Shown here: positions 35,335 to 45,023 of the stretch, piece after piece
Layout: the number at the start of each line of letters is the position of its first letter
Numbering within the stretch: the stretch's first letter is position 1
Source: Rhodothermales bacterium
GTDB taxonomy: Bacteria; Bacteroidota; Rhodothermia; Rhodothermales; Bin80
Direction: 5' to 3'
Assembly (NCBI GenBank): GCA_012271205.1
Contig: JAAXGT010000222.1
Location: 1 to 50,644 of the forward strand
Length of the DNA: 50,644 bases
Translations under genes and position numbers: made by a program
The notes under the pieces: generated by a model
Seen by the model: the letters and a program-made list of their open reading frames with translations, nothing else
What the model was told of the DNA's origin: nothing
Databases searched by the model: none

Positions 35335-38079
35335 ATGGCGTGGCTGAAGTCATTGACACTTGCAGCCGCAGTGGCCCTCGCGGGGGCGGGTTATCTGCAA
35401 GCCCGCCCCCCGGGGCCCACCGGCAAGATTGCCGGTCGCGTCACCGAAGCCGCAACCGGATTGGGGCTGCCGGGAGTTAACGTGGTCATTGCCGGTACCA
35501 CACAAGGTGGCACAACCGATGTGAATGGCTACTATCATATCCTGAACGTTAAGCCCGGTACGTACAGCGTACGGGCTTCCTTCATCGGTTTCACTCCCGT
35601 AACCACCGAAAACGTACGCGTGGTGCAGGATCAGACCACGACCGTGAACTTCTCCTTGCAGGAAGACACGCTGCTCGGTGAAGAATTGGTCGTAGTAGCG
35701 GAGCGACCAATCGTAGAAATGGACCGTACGACCACCACCGCAGTCATAGATGCCGAGCAGCTTGAGGTGCTGCCCGTTACCAACGTGAATGACGCCATTA
35801 ACCTGCAGGCTGGCATTGTGGACGGGCATTTTCGCGGCGGCCGCACCGGCGAGGTCACCTACTTGGTCAATGGCGTGCCGATAACGAATGCCTTCAGCAA
35901 GGAGGCGGCCTTTGACATCGAGCAGAATATGGTTTCCAGTCTGGAGGTCATAAGCGGTGTCTTTAATGCTGAGTATGGCCAGGCCACCAGCGGTGTCGTA
36001 AACATCGTGACGAAAGATGTCCCGGACCAGTGGAGCGGTTCGCTGCTGGCGTATGCCGGCGCCATTGCCAGCACCCGCGAAATGCAGTTCATTGGCCGCA
36101 CATCAGGACCCGGGCTCACACTTTCGACCAGTGACTTTGCGCCCGATACCGTATCCTTTGCGGAAGCGTCTGATTGGCCTAATCTGACGGACGTACAAGC
36201 CTCCCTCGGCGGTCCGCTCATTCGAAACAAACTGGGGATTCAGGGCACGGTACGCTACCTGCAGGACAACGCGCACTTCATCGGGCGCAACCTTTTTCTG
36301 CCAACAGACTCCTCCCAGAATCTAAACACCGGCCTTCCACCGGAGGATTGGATTATTTCGTCGTCGGGCGACGGAGCGTTTGTGCCCCGCAATCGAACCG
36401 AACGAGTTTCCGTGAATGCGACTGCAAGCTACGCATTAACCTCCCGCGTGAACCTCGATTACAACGTATTCATTCAGACAGGGCAATTTCATCCGTACAG
36501 CCACGGACGCAAGTACGTCCCGCAGGGAATCAATACGGTCCACTTCTTTAATCAGACACATATCCTCGGCCTGCAGTACACGGTTGGCAGCAATGCCTTT
36601 GGAAACGTCTCGTACAGCTACCTGCACGACCAGACTGACGTGCACCTGTTTGACACACCCTTCGATGACCGCTACGTAAGTAGCGAGTACAACAATCTGC
36701 AGGGAGCAAATGCGTTTGCCGTGGCTGGCAACGACTTGGCCACGAGCAACCAGCTTACCGCCACACATACCATCGTAATGGACTTTTCCAGGCAGATGAC
36801 GCGCGTGCACCTCATGAAGGTGGGCGTGCAGACGAGGCTGCATCGGCTGGACAACCGGGACTTTGGTATCGAGCGCTCCTTCCGGACCGGCAACCTTCCT
36901 CAGCCTTCCCCCGACCAGTTTGCCGACAACACTCTCCGGGCGAGCCCCGTTGAGTTCTCTGCCTATGTGCAGGACAAGATGGAATTCACGGGCCTCATCG
37001 TTAATGCCGGGCTGCGGTTTGACTATTTCGATCCAGACTACCTGACGCCCATCGACTGGGGACAGGGGGAACTCGAAGAGATTCCAGACCCGGACAACCC
37101 GGGTGCAACGCAGTCCAACCGTGAAGAGGCCAAGGTGGACCGACAGCTGAGCCCGCGCATAGGGATCGCATTTCCGATTTCGGAGACAGGTGTCATGCGC
37201 TTTTCTGCCGGCCTCTTTTTTCAGATTCCTTCTTTCGGCCTGCTCTACACCAATCCGGAATACGAAGTCAATCCGGCATCCTTGTCCAACTCCTTTGGCA
37301 ATCCGGGCATCAATCCTGAGCGCACACTTGCTTTCGAGGTTGGACTGCAGCAAGGGTTCACACGACGCATCGGCATGGAACTCACCATCTTTTCGAAGGA
37401 CGTGCGCAATTTGACCGGGCAGGAAATCTCGCGCACACCGCAAGGCGACTTTGTAATTCGCTGGATCAATCGGGATTACGGGACGATTCGAGGCGTAACC
37501 TTTTCGCTCTTCCAGCGTCCCGGAGGGCGTTTGAGCTGGTCCGTGGACTACACGCTGCAATTCGCCGAAGGCACGTCCTCCAGTCCTGGGGAAGCTTTCG
37601 GCCGCCAGCAGGCGGGGCTGGACGAAATCCTGTCACTAGTGCGTCTGGACTGGGACCGGCGCCATGTCCTCAACAACACGATTACCGTTTCGCCGGTCAA
37701 CGGGCTCTCCCTTACGTTGATCAACCGCCTCCGAAGTGGCACGCCGTACACCACTGTGCGCGAATTCATCCGTTCAATCAAGAAGAATAACGCGACCAAA
37801 CCGATGCTTTTCGGCACGGATATGCGCGCGTATTACCGGCCTCCCTTCATCCGTTTCAATTTGCAATTCTTCCTGCAAGTCCAGAACCTGTTTGACACCG
37901 TGCAGGAAGTCGGGGTATACGAAGACACGGGCCGCGCAGATGAATCGGTCACGCTGGAGCTGTTTCGCCGTACGGGCGCACAGGTGGGCGGACTTAACAC
38001 ATTGGACGAGTTCTTTTATCGCCAAGAAAACTTTGGCGCACCACGCAAAGTGAGTATCGGCCTCAATTACCGGTTCTAA
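35335..38079 (+). CDS. TonB-dependent receptor with carboxypeptidase-regulatory-like N-terminus
   Basis: This 914-aa outer-membrane receptor has signal MAWLKSLTLAAAVALAGAGY. The N-terminal extension at 30-115 is a CarboxypepD_reg-like Ig fold (GKIAGRVTEAATGLGLPGVN, TTDVNGYYHILNVKPGTYSV). The plug at about 120-240 includes INLQAGIV and FNAEYGQATSGVVNIVTKD. The 22-strand barrel ends VSIGLNYRF with the terminal Phe expected for barrel insertion. It should import an oligosaccharide or other large nutrient using TonB-ExbBD energy. It resembles SusC in its N-terminus but no SusD gene accompanies it. The stop and the next start overlap (TAATG), so coupling with the 1125-aa protein is strong. Confidence 0.93.
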   Translation: MAWLKSLTLAAAVALAGAGYLQARPPGPTGKIAGRVTEAATGLGLPGVNVVIAGTTQGGTTDVNGYYHILNVKPGTYSVRASFIGFTPVTTENVRVVQDQTTTVNFSLQEDTLLGEELVVVAERPIVEMDRTTTTAVIDAEQLEVLPVTNVNDAINLQAGIVDGHFRGGRTGEVTYLVNGVPITNAFSKEAAFDIEQNMVSSLEVISGVFNAEYGQATSGVVNIVTKDVPDQWSGSLLAYAGAIASTREMQFIGRTSGPGLTLSTSDFAPDTVSFAEASDWPNLTDVQASLGGPLIRNKLGIQGTVRYLQDNAHFIGRNLFLPTDSSQNLNTGLPPEDWIISSSGDGAFVPRNRTERVSVNATASYALTSRVNLDYNVFIQTGQFHPYSHGRKYVPQGINTVHFFNQTHILGLQYTVGSNAFGNVSYSYLHDQTDVHLFDTPFDDRYVSSEYNNLQGANAFAVAGNDLATSNQLTATHTIVMDFSRQMTRVHLMKVGVQTRLHRLDNRDFGIERSFRTGNLPQPSPDQFADNTLRASPVEFSAYVQDKMEFTGLIVNAGLRFDYFDPDYLTPIDWGQGELEEIPDPDNPGATQSNREEAKVDRQLSPRIGIAFPISETGVMRFSAGLFFQIPSFGLLYTNPEYEVNPASLSNSFGNPGINPERTLAFEVGLQQGFTRRIGMELTIFSKDVRNLTGQEISRTPQGDFVIRWINRDYGTIRGVTFSLFQRPGGRLSWSVDYTLQFAEGTSSSPGEAFGRQQAGLDEILSLVRLDWDRRHVLNNTITVSPVNGLSLTLINRLRSGTPYTTVREFIRSIKKNNATKPMLFGTDMRAYYRPPFIRFNLQFFLQVQNLFDTVQEVGVYEDTGRADESVTLELFRRTGAQVGGLNTLDEFFYRQENFGAPRKVSIGLNYRF

Positions 38080-41000
38080 TGCGCATCGCGTGCCATGCCG
38101 CTGCAGCCCTTTTTGCCGGGGCCATCTGGACGGGCATCGGTGCCCAAGCACAACATATTCCTCCGGAATTGCGCGGCGATGAAGATTTGATCGCACGCGG
38201 CGTGATGGATGGCAACCTGATCGAAACCAACTTCCGGAACCACGGCGAGCTCGCACGCTGGAATGATATTCCATTCGGTGTCTGGCCGCGCGGCATTGGT
38301 GGCCGCCATATCGACGGTGTCGGCATTATGGTGGCCGGACAGGTGCCGGGGGAACGCACCAAGTGGCCGGAGTTCTTTCCGGGTGCCACCCGAGACACCA
38401 TGCTTAACCCAGTCATTTTGACCTACCGGGATTTTGGGAAGCGACTTAGCCCGGATGGCTCACTGTGGGGCTGGACACCCCTGCCGGGGTTCATGAACGA
38501 AAACCGGTTAGATCCCATCACCGGACTGCGCACCCCCACCCCGGCGTTGAGTGATGATCCGACTTCCTGGCCGGCCTTCTGGCCGGACCGGCTGAACAAT
38601 CCAGACGATCCAGGCTGGCCTGGACGCTGGAATGGCTTCTTTGGTCGGGGCGTATTCAATGCGGATTTGGAGAGCTTTTACGTGATGGACGATTTCACAG
38701 ACTTGGAATACGCCATCGACACGGAAAGTGGCCGTCCCAACAGCGAGTACGGTGTGTATTATGCCAGTGGCCTTGACTCCACGATTGGCGGTATGGGACT
38801 TCAGACTCAGGTGCGCCTGTTCCAGTGGGCAAACGTTCTGGCTGAGGACTTGATGTTCATTCTCTATCGCATCACCAACGTCACCGAAAAAGCCCATAAT
38901 GCCCTGTACCTTGGCCAGATAATGGATTATGGCCTTGGTAACGAAGAAGGCGATGAAAATGCAGCATTCGACCCGCAGCAAGATGTGGCCTATGGCTGGG
39001 ATCAGGATGGAATCGGTACACGCACCACCGGCGGCAACTATGCTCTGGGCTATACCGGGTTTGCTTTTTTGGAGAGCCCCGCCCGGGCTTTCGACCATCT
39101 GGACAACGACGAAGACGGCATTACTGACGAGTCACGCTTCAGCGGACCTGGCGCGCTCGTAGAGGGACAGGACAATATTCGCGCCGCAGTCGAAAGCATG
39201 TACGATGTGGCCAACTTCGAGGTCTTTAACGGGCCCATCGAGAGTCGCCCCGCTTATATCGCAGGGCGCTGGTGGACCGGAGATGAAAACCTCGATTGGG
39301 TTGGTTTTGCAGACGAAAACGGAAACGGAAGCTGGGATCCGGGCGAATTGCTCAATAACGATGTGGGGCGTGACGGACAGGGACCCTTTGATTTGGGCTA
39401 CAGCGGTCCTGACGATGGCGAAGCCGACGGCAGGCCTACGCTTGGCGAGCCCAATTTTGATGAGCTTGACATCGATGAATCCGATCAGGTCGGCCTGACC
39501 GGATTTGACCTTCAGACCCGTCCATTCTATGAGAGCGGGGATAATCTGCGTGATGATGCCTGGATGTGGGACCGTATTATCTCGTATGCGCAATTCCCGC
39601 TCGGTACCAAACCAGAGGCATTCAAAGCGGATTTGGAGCCGTTTTTGCTGTTTTCATCGGGTCCTGTGGGGCTGGCGTCAACGGGCACAGATTTCTTTTC
39701 GACGGCGTGGATTTTCGGCGAGGATGAGCGAGACTTTTTCAAGAATCGCCGCACGGCACAGAGCATCTTCAATGCAGACTACAACTTCGCCCAGCCGCCA
39801 TTCTTGCCCAAGCTCACAGCTGTGCCGGGAGACGGTCGTGTCATACTTAGTTGGGATACGGTGGCTGTACGAAGCTTCGACCGCTTCATTCAAGAGTTCG
39901 ACTTCGAAGGATTCAAGCTCTACAAGGGTACAGATCCACTGCTCTTTGATGCCCGAACCATTACTGATCTGGACGGTGCAGCCACTTTCTTTAAGCCCGT
40001 TGCACAGTGGGACCTGGTCAACGGCATTCAGGGGCCGATAACCGTGCTGGAAGGCGAAGCCGTGTACAATCTGGGCGGTGACAGCGGATTGCAGTTCTAC
40101 TATATAGACGAGGAGGTCACCAACGGTATCACGTATTATTATGCTCTGGTGGCCTATGACCGCGGCGTTCGGGATCCGACTGACCTCTCCAAGGAGCCGA
40201 TCGATCCACAGGAGAATACCTTTAACATCAGCGTCAACCAAGCAGGCCGTGTTACCGGCTTTTCGCGTAACGCGGCCGTGGTCACTCCACGTTCGCTTCC
40301 TGTAGGATACGTGGAAGGCGGGGCGAACGAAAATTTGAGCCGAGTCACTGAGGGAATTGGTGCCGGATCAATAAACGTGCGCATCCTGCAGGAAGAAGAA
40401 GCGGATTTTGATGCAATTTTTCAGATCAGCTTCTTTAGTGATCCACTTTCCGCGACTTCGGACTTGTATGAAACCACAGCGTACAAAGTGTTGAATCTAT
40501 CGAGCGGAGAAACGCTAATTGCGCGCTCGCCGATCATGGAAACGACACCACCGACGGCCGGCTTTGCAATCGACATCCATAACGTGGAATGCGGCCCGCC
40601 ATTAGGCTGCGAAATGGACCTCATTCGCACGGGATATACCGCCAACTTAGGAACGCAGAACGAGGTGTACGATGTGGATCCGCAAACGCTGGACGGGTAT
40701 CAAACAAACTGGGTGGCCCACGTACGGGCCGATACCACCAGTGCCTTCGTGCCCTCTCCCGACGACTATGAGCTTATATGGGTAACGCCCAGCGATTCGC
40801 TTTACCGACCGCCCCGCGTTTTCGGATTCTTGCGTGTGGATGTGCCGGTCTTTGCCAGAAATGCCACCCAAAACACACCGGCGGATCTATTCATCCAGGA
40901 TATCAACGGGAGCGGCGAATTTGACAGTGGCGATGATCTGATTATTCATGAGCAACCGGGTGGCCAAGGCGTGCGCCGTTTTCGGTACCGCATCACATTT

Positions 41001-41456
41001 ACGGCTGCGGACCCGAACAATCCGATCGCGCCTTCAGCCGGCAATGTGTTGAGGATTTCGGCATTGCGCCCTTTTGCGACGGGGGATTTCTTTCAGTTTA
41101 CCCTTCGTCCATCGCTTATTGATGCCGAACTGGCACAGAATGAACTCGACAAGATTGCGGTCGTGCCTAATCCGTATGTAGGCGCGTCTGCCTTTGAGCC
41201 GCTCTCCCAGATTGAAGGCCGTGGTGAGCGCCGCGTCCAGTTTATTCACCTGCCGCCCCAATGCACGATACGAATCTTCAATATTCGCGGTGAGCTGGTC
41301 AAGTCACTTCACCACGATGGAAGCACGTCCGACGGCGCTGAGTGGTGGGATTTGCGTACCGAAGAGCAGCAAGACGTGGCCTTCGGTGTGTACATCTTCC
41401 ATGTGGACGCCCCCGGAATCGGCGAGCATGTCGGCAAGTTTGCCCTTGTTAAATGA
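38079..41456 (+). CDS. Large secreted protein, C-terminal sorting module, unknown function
   Basis: This 1125-aa protein has signal MRIACHAAAALFAGAIWTGI ending near AQA-QH. The N-terminal half is a conserved but unnamed domain (GVWPRGIGGRHIDGVGIMVA, TDLEYAIDTESGRPNSEYGV). Acidic calcium-loop-like stretches follow: DHLDNDEDGITDESR, DENGNGSWDPGELLNNDVG and DINGSGEFDSGDDLII. A fibronectin-like segment near 580 reads GDGRVILSWDTVAVRSFDRF. The C-terminus from ~1020 (VVPNPYVGASAFEP ... VYIFHVDAPG) is an Ig-like sorting or FlgD-like module. It sits between receptor and PorV-like genes with overlaps on both sides. That makes it a likely surface partner of the receptor. I know no assigned function. 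Confidence 0.85.
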   Translation: MRIACHAAAALFAGAIWTGIGAQAQHIPPELRGDEDLIARGVMDGNLIETNFRNHGELARWNDIPFGVWPRGIGGRHIDGVGIMVAGQVPGERTKWPEFFPGATRDTMLNPVILTYRDFGKRLSPDGSLWGWTPLPGFMNENRLDPITGLRTPTPALSDDPTSWPAFWPDRLNNPDDPGWPGRWNGFFGRGVFNADLESFYVMDDFTDLEYAIDTESGRPNSEYGVYYASGLDSTIGGMGLQTQVRLFQWANVLAEDLMFILYRITNVTEKAHNALYLGQIMDYGLGNEEGDENAAFDPQQDVAYGWDQDGIGTRTTGGNYALGYTGFAFLESPARAFDHLDNDEDGITDESRFSGPGALVEGQDNIRAAVESMYDVANFEVFNGPIESRPAYIAGRWWTGDENLDWVGFADENGNGSWDPGELLNNDVGRDGQGPFDLGYSGPDDGEADGRPTLGEPNFDELDIDESDQVGLTGFDLQTRPFYESGDNLRDDAWMWDRIISYAQFPLGTKPEAFKADLEPFLLFSSGPVGLASTGTDFFSTAWIFGEDERDFFKNRRTAQSIFNADYNFAQPPFLPKLTAVPGDGRVILSWDTVAVRSFDRFIQEFDFEGFKLYKGTDPLLFDARTITDLDGAATFFKPVAQWDLVNGIQGPITVLEGEAVYNLGGDSGLQFYYIDEEVTNGITYYYALVAYDRGVRDPTDLSKEPIDPQENTFNISVNQAGRVTGFSRNAAVVTPRSLPVGYVEGGANENLSRVTEGIGAGSINVRILQEEEADFDAIFQISFFSDPLSATSDLYETTAYKVLNLSSGETLIARSPIMETTPPTAGFAIDIHNVECGPPLGCEMDLIRTGYTANLGTQNEVYDVDPQTLDGYQTNWVAHVRADTTSAFVPSPDDYELIWVTPSDSLYRPPRVFGFLRVDVPVFARNATQNTPADLFIQDINGSGEFDSGDDLIIHEQPGGQGVRRFRYRITFTAADPNNPIAPSAGNVLRISALRPFATGDFFQFTLRPSLIDAELAQNELDKIAVVPNPYVGASAFEPLSQIEGRGERRVQFIHLPPQCTIRIFNIRGELVKSLHHDGSTSDGAEWWDLRTEEQQDVAFGVYIFHVDAPGIGEHVGKFALVK

Positions 41457-42508
41457 GTGTGGACATGCTGATTTCGTGCACACGCAGCCTGACGCTGTTC
41501 TTGATGCTGACCGTCCTCCCGGCTGGCGTCCTGGCACAGAATCGGACAGGCACCACGGCCGCAGCGTTTTTAACCTTGGGTACGGGCGCCCGCGGGCAGG
41601 CCGTTGGCCATGCATACACAGCTTTGGCTACCGGAGCGGACGCGCTTTTCTGGAATCCCGCAGGTGCCGCCCGGTCCTACAGTGGAAGGCAGCGCGGCAG
41701 CCTGCTGCTTTCGCATGCCCAATGGCTGGCGGATATCAATTACAACGCTGCAGCTGTGGTTATTCCCGTATTCGGCACACATACGATAGGCCTGAGCGTG
41801 GCGTCAGTGGATTACGGATCCATGCCGGTTCGAACCGTGGCGTTCCCCGAAGGCACCGGGGAAACCTTCCGGGCGGGCGACTTCAGTCTCGGTGTGACGT
41901 ATGCGCAGCCGCTCACGTCAGCGTTTTATTTTGGAGGCACAGTCAAGTACGTGCGGCAGCAGATTCGCGACATGAGTGCCGATGCGGTCGGGTTTGACTT
42001 TGGATTCGTGCTCCAGACGCAATACCTGCAGGGACTGACACTGGCCGCTTCTATCCAGAATTTTGGCAGCAAGATGCAGATGGGCGGTGTCAACAGTGTT
42101 GTGTTCGTGGATATAGACGAAACCACCAGCGGCAACAACCCTGACGTACCGGCCCGACTGGAAATGGACTCGTGGGATCTGCCCCTGTCTTTCAAATTTG
42201 GCATGGCGCTACCTGTTTTCCGGCTGGATCACGTAGAGCTGATGGCCCTGGCCGATGCCCATCAGAGTAACGATAATCGCCTGAATGGCGATTTTGGAGG
42301 ACAGCTTCGCTTGTACAATCGCACCTTCAACTTCGATGTGCGCGCGGGATTCAAGGATTTGTTCGTGGAACACGTTGACAGCCACTTAACGCTCGGGGCC
42401 GGACTGGACGTACGAGCATTGGGCATACGTACGGGATTTGACTATGCGTATACGCCATTTGATCTGCTTGGAAATACGCAGATGCTGGACTTTCGCATCT
42501 ATTTCTGA
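41453..42508 (+). CDS. PorV/PorQ-like outer-membrane beta-barrel protein
   Basis: This 351-aa protein has signal MSVDMLISCTRSLTLFLMLT ending LAQN. It has the FadL/PorV-type barrel start TTAAAFLTLGTGARGQAVGH followed by AYTALATGADALFWNPAGAA, the typical family motif in which the surface-exposed loop forms. The C-terminus LLGNTQMLDFRIYF ends in the aromatic barrel signal. PorV and its relatives shuttle type IX secretion cargo to the cell surface or take up hydrophobic molecules. Here it directly follows a cargo-like gene, with ATGA overlap at 41453-41456, so handling of that cargo or of the CBM9 protein is a fair inference. Confidence 0.88.
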   Translation: MSVDMLISCTRSLTLFLMLTVLPAGVLAQNRTGTTAAAFLTLGTGARGQAVGHAYTALATGADALFWNPAGAARSYSGRQRGSLLLSHAQWLADINYNAAAVVIPVFGTHTIGLSVASVDYGSMPVRTVAFPEGTGETFRAGDFSLGVTYAQPLTSAFYFGGTVKYVRQQIRDMSADAVGFDFGFVLQTQYLQGLTLAASIQNFGSKMQMGGVNSVVFVDIDETTSGNNPDVPARLEMDSWDLPLSFKFGMALPVFRLDHVELMALADAHQSNDNRLNGDFGGQLRLYNRTFNFDVRAGFKDLFVEHVDSHLTLGAGLDVRALGIRTGFDYAYTPFDLLGNTQMLDFRIYF

Positions 42509-43766
42509 GGCGCGTCTGGCGCTTGTTGCAGCCAGTGTGGCCCTAGGCTTTGCGGCCTGCGGCAAACCTTCTCCGGATGAACGGGCCCTTCCTCTCGTCC
42601 GTGTAAACAGCCACCTTATCACTGTCTTGGATTTCGAGCGGTCGTACGTGCTTGAACTCATGAGCTCGGGAGCCAACGACACCGAAGAGGCCCGGCACAT
42701 GCATTTAGACCGGCTAATAGACGACTACCTTCTGTTCGAAGAAGCGGGTCGACGTGGTCTGGGAAAGGACAGTATTGCCAAGGCACACGAAAGCCTCGCC
42801 GTAAGGTCGGCACTGGGGGGGCGCTACTATGAGCGTGAGTTGCTCCAGAAACTGCCGCCGCTGACAGATGTGGAAATCCGCCGGGCCTATGCCCACTACA
42901 AGCAGCCCGTCATTGCACGCCACATCTATTACAGAAATGAATCGGACGCGCAAGCGGCCTACATGCGTCTGGAGGCCGGGCGACCGTTTTTAGACGAGGC
43001 CATGGATTGTTTTCAGACATCGGACACGCTCGCCGGCTACTTGGGCGTTGTGGGATACTTTCAGGTGGATGACGCCTTTGCCGAAGCGGCCTTCAAGCTT
43101 GACGTAGGTACCTACTCCGCGCCTGTACGAAGCCGGCAGGGCTATCACATCATACGCATTGAAGACCGGCAGCATGCACCTGTGCTCACCGAATCAGATT
43201 ACCAGACGCGCAAAAGCGGCATTGCGAGTATGCTGCGGCTGAGGCGTCGTCGCCTCGAGGGTGACCGTTACGTACAGGAGTTCATGCAGGGGCTTGATGT
43301 CCAAGTCAGCCCCAACGGCATTCGTGCACTGCACGCTTCCCTTAGCCGATTTGAAAAACGTGCCGGGCGTGTTAGCGTCAACATTGAGACTGACACTGAA
43401 GCCAGACCGCTTACGCTGACGCCAGAAACACCGCTGGCCACGTACGCGCAGTATGGCAACGAACAGGTGTTCACTGCGCTGGACTATCTCTTCTGGCTGC
43501 CATCTTTGCCGTTTTCAGAAGCCACGCAACGTACTGCGGCTTCCGTGGGGCGTGCACTTCGTAACGAAGCGTTTGCGCGCGTGGGAGAGGCAACTGATTT
43601 GGCGAGTAGTGACGAGGTAAAAGCCGATGTGGAGGACGAGCGCCGCATGTTTATGGCTGCCCGCATGCGTGCACAAGGATTGGATTCGATACTAACAGCA
43701 ACCCTTCGCCAGTCCGCTGCCATTCAAGTGGATAGCGCACTCTTCGAGCAGATCATGGCATTTTAG
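42438..43766 (+). CDS. Parvulin-type peptidyl-prolyl isomerase lipoprotein
   Basis: This periplasmic SurA/PrsA-like protein has lipobox LGFAAC, about residue 40 in this frame. A SurA_N-like helical part (RVNSHLITVLDFERSYVLEL) is followed by a parvulin domain at ~155-250 (ARHIYYRNESDAQAAYMRLE through GTYSAPVRSRQGYHIIRIED). A helical C-terminus follows. It probably helps fold the barrel and secreted proteins encoded upstream. The start is a problem: the ATG at 42438 lies 70 bp inside the PorV-like gene and gives an oddly long, arginine-rich n-region. No ATG, GTG or TTG lies close to the lipobox; ATT at 42501 (ISEARLALVAAS...) would give a normal signal. It is the last gene of the operon. Confidence 0.82.
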   Translation: MTMRIRHLICLEIRRCWTFASISEARLALVAASVALGFAACGKPSPDERALPLVRVNSHLITVLDFERSYVLELMSSGANDTEEARHMHLDRLIDDYLLFEEAGRRGLGKDSIAKAHESLAVRSALGGRYYERELLQKLPPLTDVEIRRAYAHYKQPVIARHIYYRNESDAQAAYMRLEAGRPFLDEAMDCFQTSDTLAGYLGVVGYFQVDDAFAEAAFKLDVGTYSAPVRSRQGYHIIRIEDRQHAPVLTESDYQTRKSGIASMLRLRRRRLEGDRYVQEFMQGLDVQVSPNGIRALHASLSRFEKRAGRVSVNIETDTEARPLTLTPETPLATYAQYGNEQVFTALDYLFWLPSLPFSEATQRTAASVGRALRNEAFARVGEATDLASSDEVKADVEDERRMFMAARMRAQGLDSILTATLRQSAAIQVDSALFEQIMAF

Positions 43767-44178
43767 CCCATAAATCTCCACCAGCAGCCTGTTCCATAGC
43801 CCTCAGGAGTCCGCGTCACCGGAACGGAATTGCCATCCTGAGAAGGGAATTTGAGCCAAATTACGCCGGTTTAGACACACTTGGTGGGGCTTGGTCCCTA
43901 TTGTACTTACAATTGGGCCGATTCTCGGCTTCAGGTGGAGAACATAAACTGCCGATATTTTATGCGGCTCACAAAAAATATCGGAGAGTCAAGTCCCAAT
44001 TGTGCTGCAAATCCGTTTCGGATTGGTTGGTGTGGCCGACAGCAGGAGCTCAAAAGATGCCCGAGGCCGGATCCCAGTGCCTTCCAACTTGGGGGCAGAT
44101 ACGCCGCAAGGGCCCGCACCATGTCCTGAATACCGATTCTTGGGTGTGAAGAAAGCAAAATTATTCCTCACGACTCCC
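43767..44178. other. Convergent intergenic gap, contains hairpins
   Basis: No gene is seen between the convergent parvulin and TPR genes. Three inverted repeats stand out: ATTGT/ACAAT near 43902, the strong hairpin at 43952-43984 listed separately, and AATCCG/CGGATT near 44008. The sequence CCCAATTGTGCTGC near 43996 partly mirrors CAGCACAATTGGG upstream of tmRNA (near 24090). Confidence 0.45.
43952..43984. terminator. Strong A/T-flanked hairpin between convergent genes
   Basis: CCGATATTTT (43952-43961) and AAAATATCGG (43975-43984) are perfect 10-nt inverted repeats around a 13-nt loop. In a convergent gap this is most simply a bidirectional terminator, although it is about 190 bp from each stop codon and lacks an external T-tract. 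Confidence 0.4.
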
Positions 44179-45021
44179 TCAATACCTGTACGGTTGCGTT
44201 TCGGAGTTCAATGTGCGTTCAGGCTCGCTACCACGTAGTGAGAAATGCACGTTAGTGGCTTCCCAGACTCGTGCTGCTTCGTCGGAGAGCCCAGCCTGTT
44301 GCAGTGCTTGGGCAAGATTGTACCGTATTTCTGAGCTGCCAGGTGCAGCTTCCAAGGCCTTTTGCAGCAGTGGAATAGCTTCCAGCGGTTTCTCCAACAG
44401 GCGATGCAGACGCCCGGCGACCAGAAATGAAGGCGTATATTCCGGACCGAAGTCAATGGCGCGATGCGCCAGGCGCAGGGCTTCGTGGAGCTCGCCTTCG
44501 TGCTCTGCAATCATGGACAGGCTCAGGTAGGCCGGTGCGTAAGTCGAATCCAGTGCCAAGGCCTGTTCGCAGGCCCTGCGCGCCTCCAAGGGCTGGCTCA
44601 TTTCCCAGTAAGCGCCTGCTGCCCCGTGCCATGAGATGGCATCCGGGCTAAGGCGAAGTGCGCGCTCGTAGTACTTGAGTGAAGCTGCAAAATCTGCCTG
44701 CCGAAACGCAACGTCACCCAGGCTTTGCCACCAGGCAAAATAGGCTGGCTCCAGTGCGCTGGCCTTCTCCCATGCCCAGCGCGCAGCCGCAAAATCGGCC
44801 AACAAGTAATATGCCTGCCCTTTCACAAAATGCCCGTAAGGGTGCTCAGGTGCCAGAAGCAGTGCACTGTCGGCGTGTGCAAGCGCCTCCTGTATTGCAT
44901 GTGAACGCAATGCCGTAATCGCATCCTGCAGGTGCTCAGCAGCCCCGGCCGGAAGTGAAGGCTCTTCCACATTGCATCCAGCTGTAAGCAGAATGAAAGC
45001 TATGAACCACCCCCTCCGCAT
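44179..45021 (-). CDS. TPR-repeat lipoprotein, copy 2
   Basis: This 280-aa protein has signal MRRGWFIAFILLTAGC with the lipid on C16. About six tetratricopeptide repeats follow, such as ALAHADSALLLAPEHPYGHF, ASLKYYERALRLSPDAISWH and AIPLLQKALEAAPGSSEIRY. It starts 2 bp after the stop of the CRTAC1-like gene and resembles the TPR protein at 30205-31395 in its opening region (lipobox, then ...EALxxADSALxL...) but has fewer repeats. The conserved order with a CRTAC1-like gene in two places suggests the proteins act together. Confidence 0.9.
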   Translation of the reverse strand: MRRGWFIAFILLTAGCNVEEPSLPAGAAEHLQDAITALRSHAIQEALAHADSALLLAPEHPYGHFVKGQAYYLLADFAAARWAWEKASALEPAYFAWWQSLGDVAFRQADFAASLKYYERALRLSPDAISWHGAAGAYWEMSQPLEARRACEQALALDSTYAPAYLSLSMIAEHEGELHEALRLAHRAIDFGPEYTPSFLVAGRLHRLLEKPLEAIPLLQKALEAAPGSSEIRYNLAQALQQAGLSDEAARVWEATNVHFSLRGSEPERTLNSETQPYRY

Positions 45022-45023
45022 GA

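Noticed and set aside
36436-37560. 374-codon open frame on the minus strand inside the TonB-receptor gene
   Set aside because: It lies wholly antisense to a well-supported receptor gene, shows no motif, and is rich in Val/Arg/Gly as expected of a shadow frame.
43990-44010. CAATTGTGCTG as a repeat shared with the region upstream of tmRNA (CAGCACAATTGGG near 24090)
   Set aside because: The match is about 12 bases in reverse orientation and may be chance; no longer similarity surrounds it.
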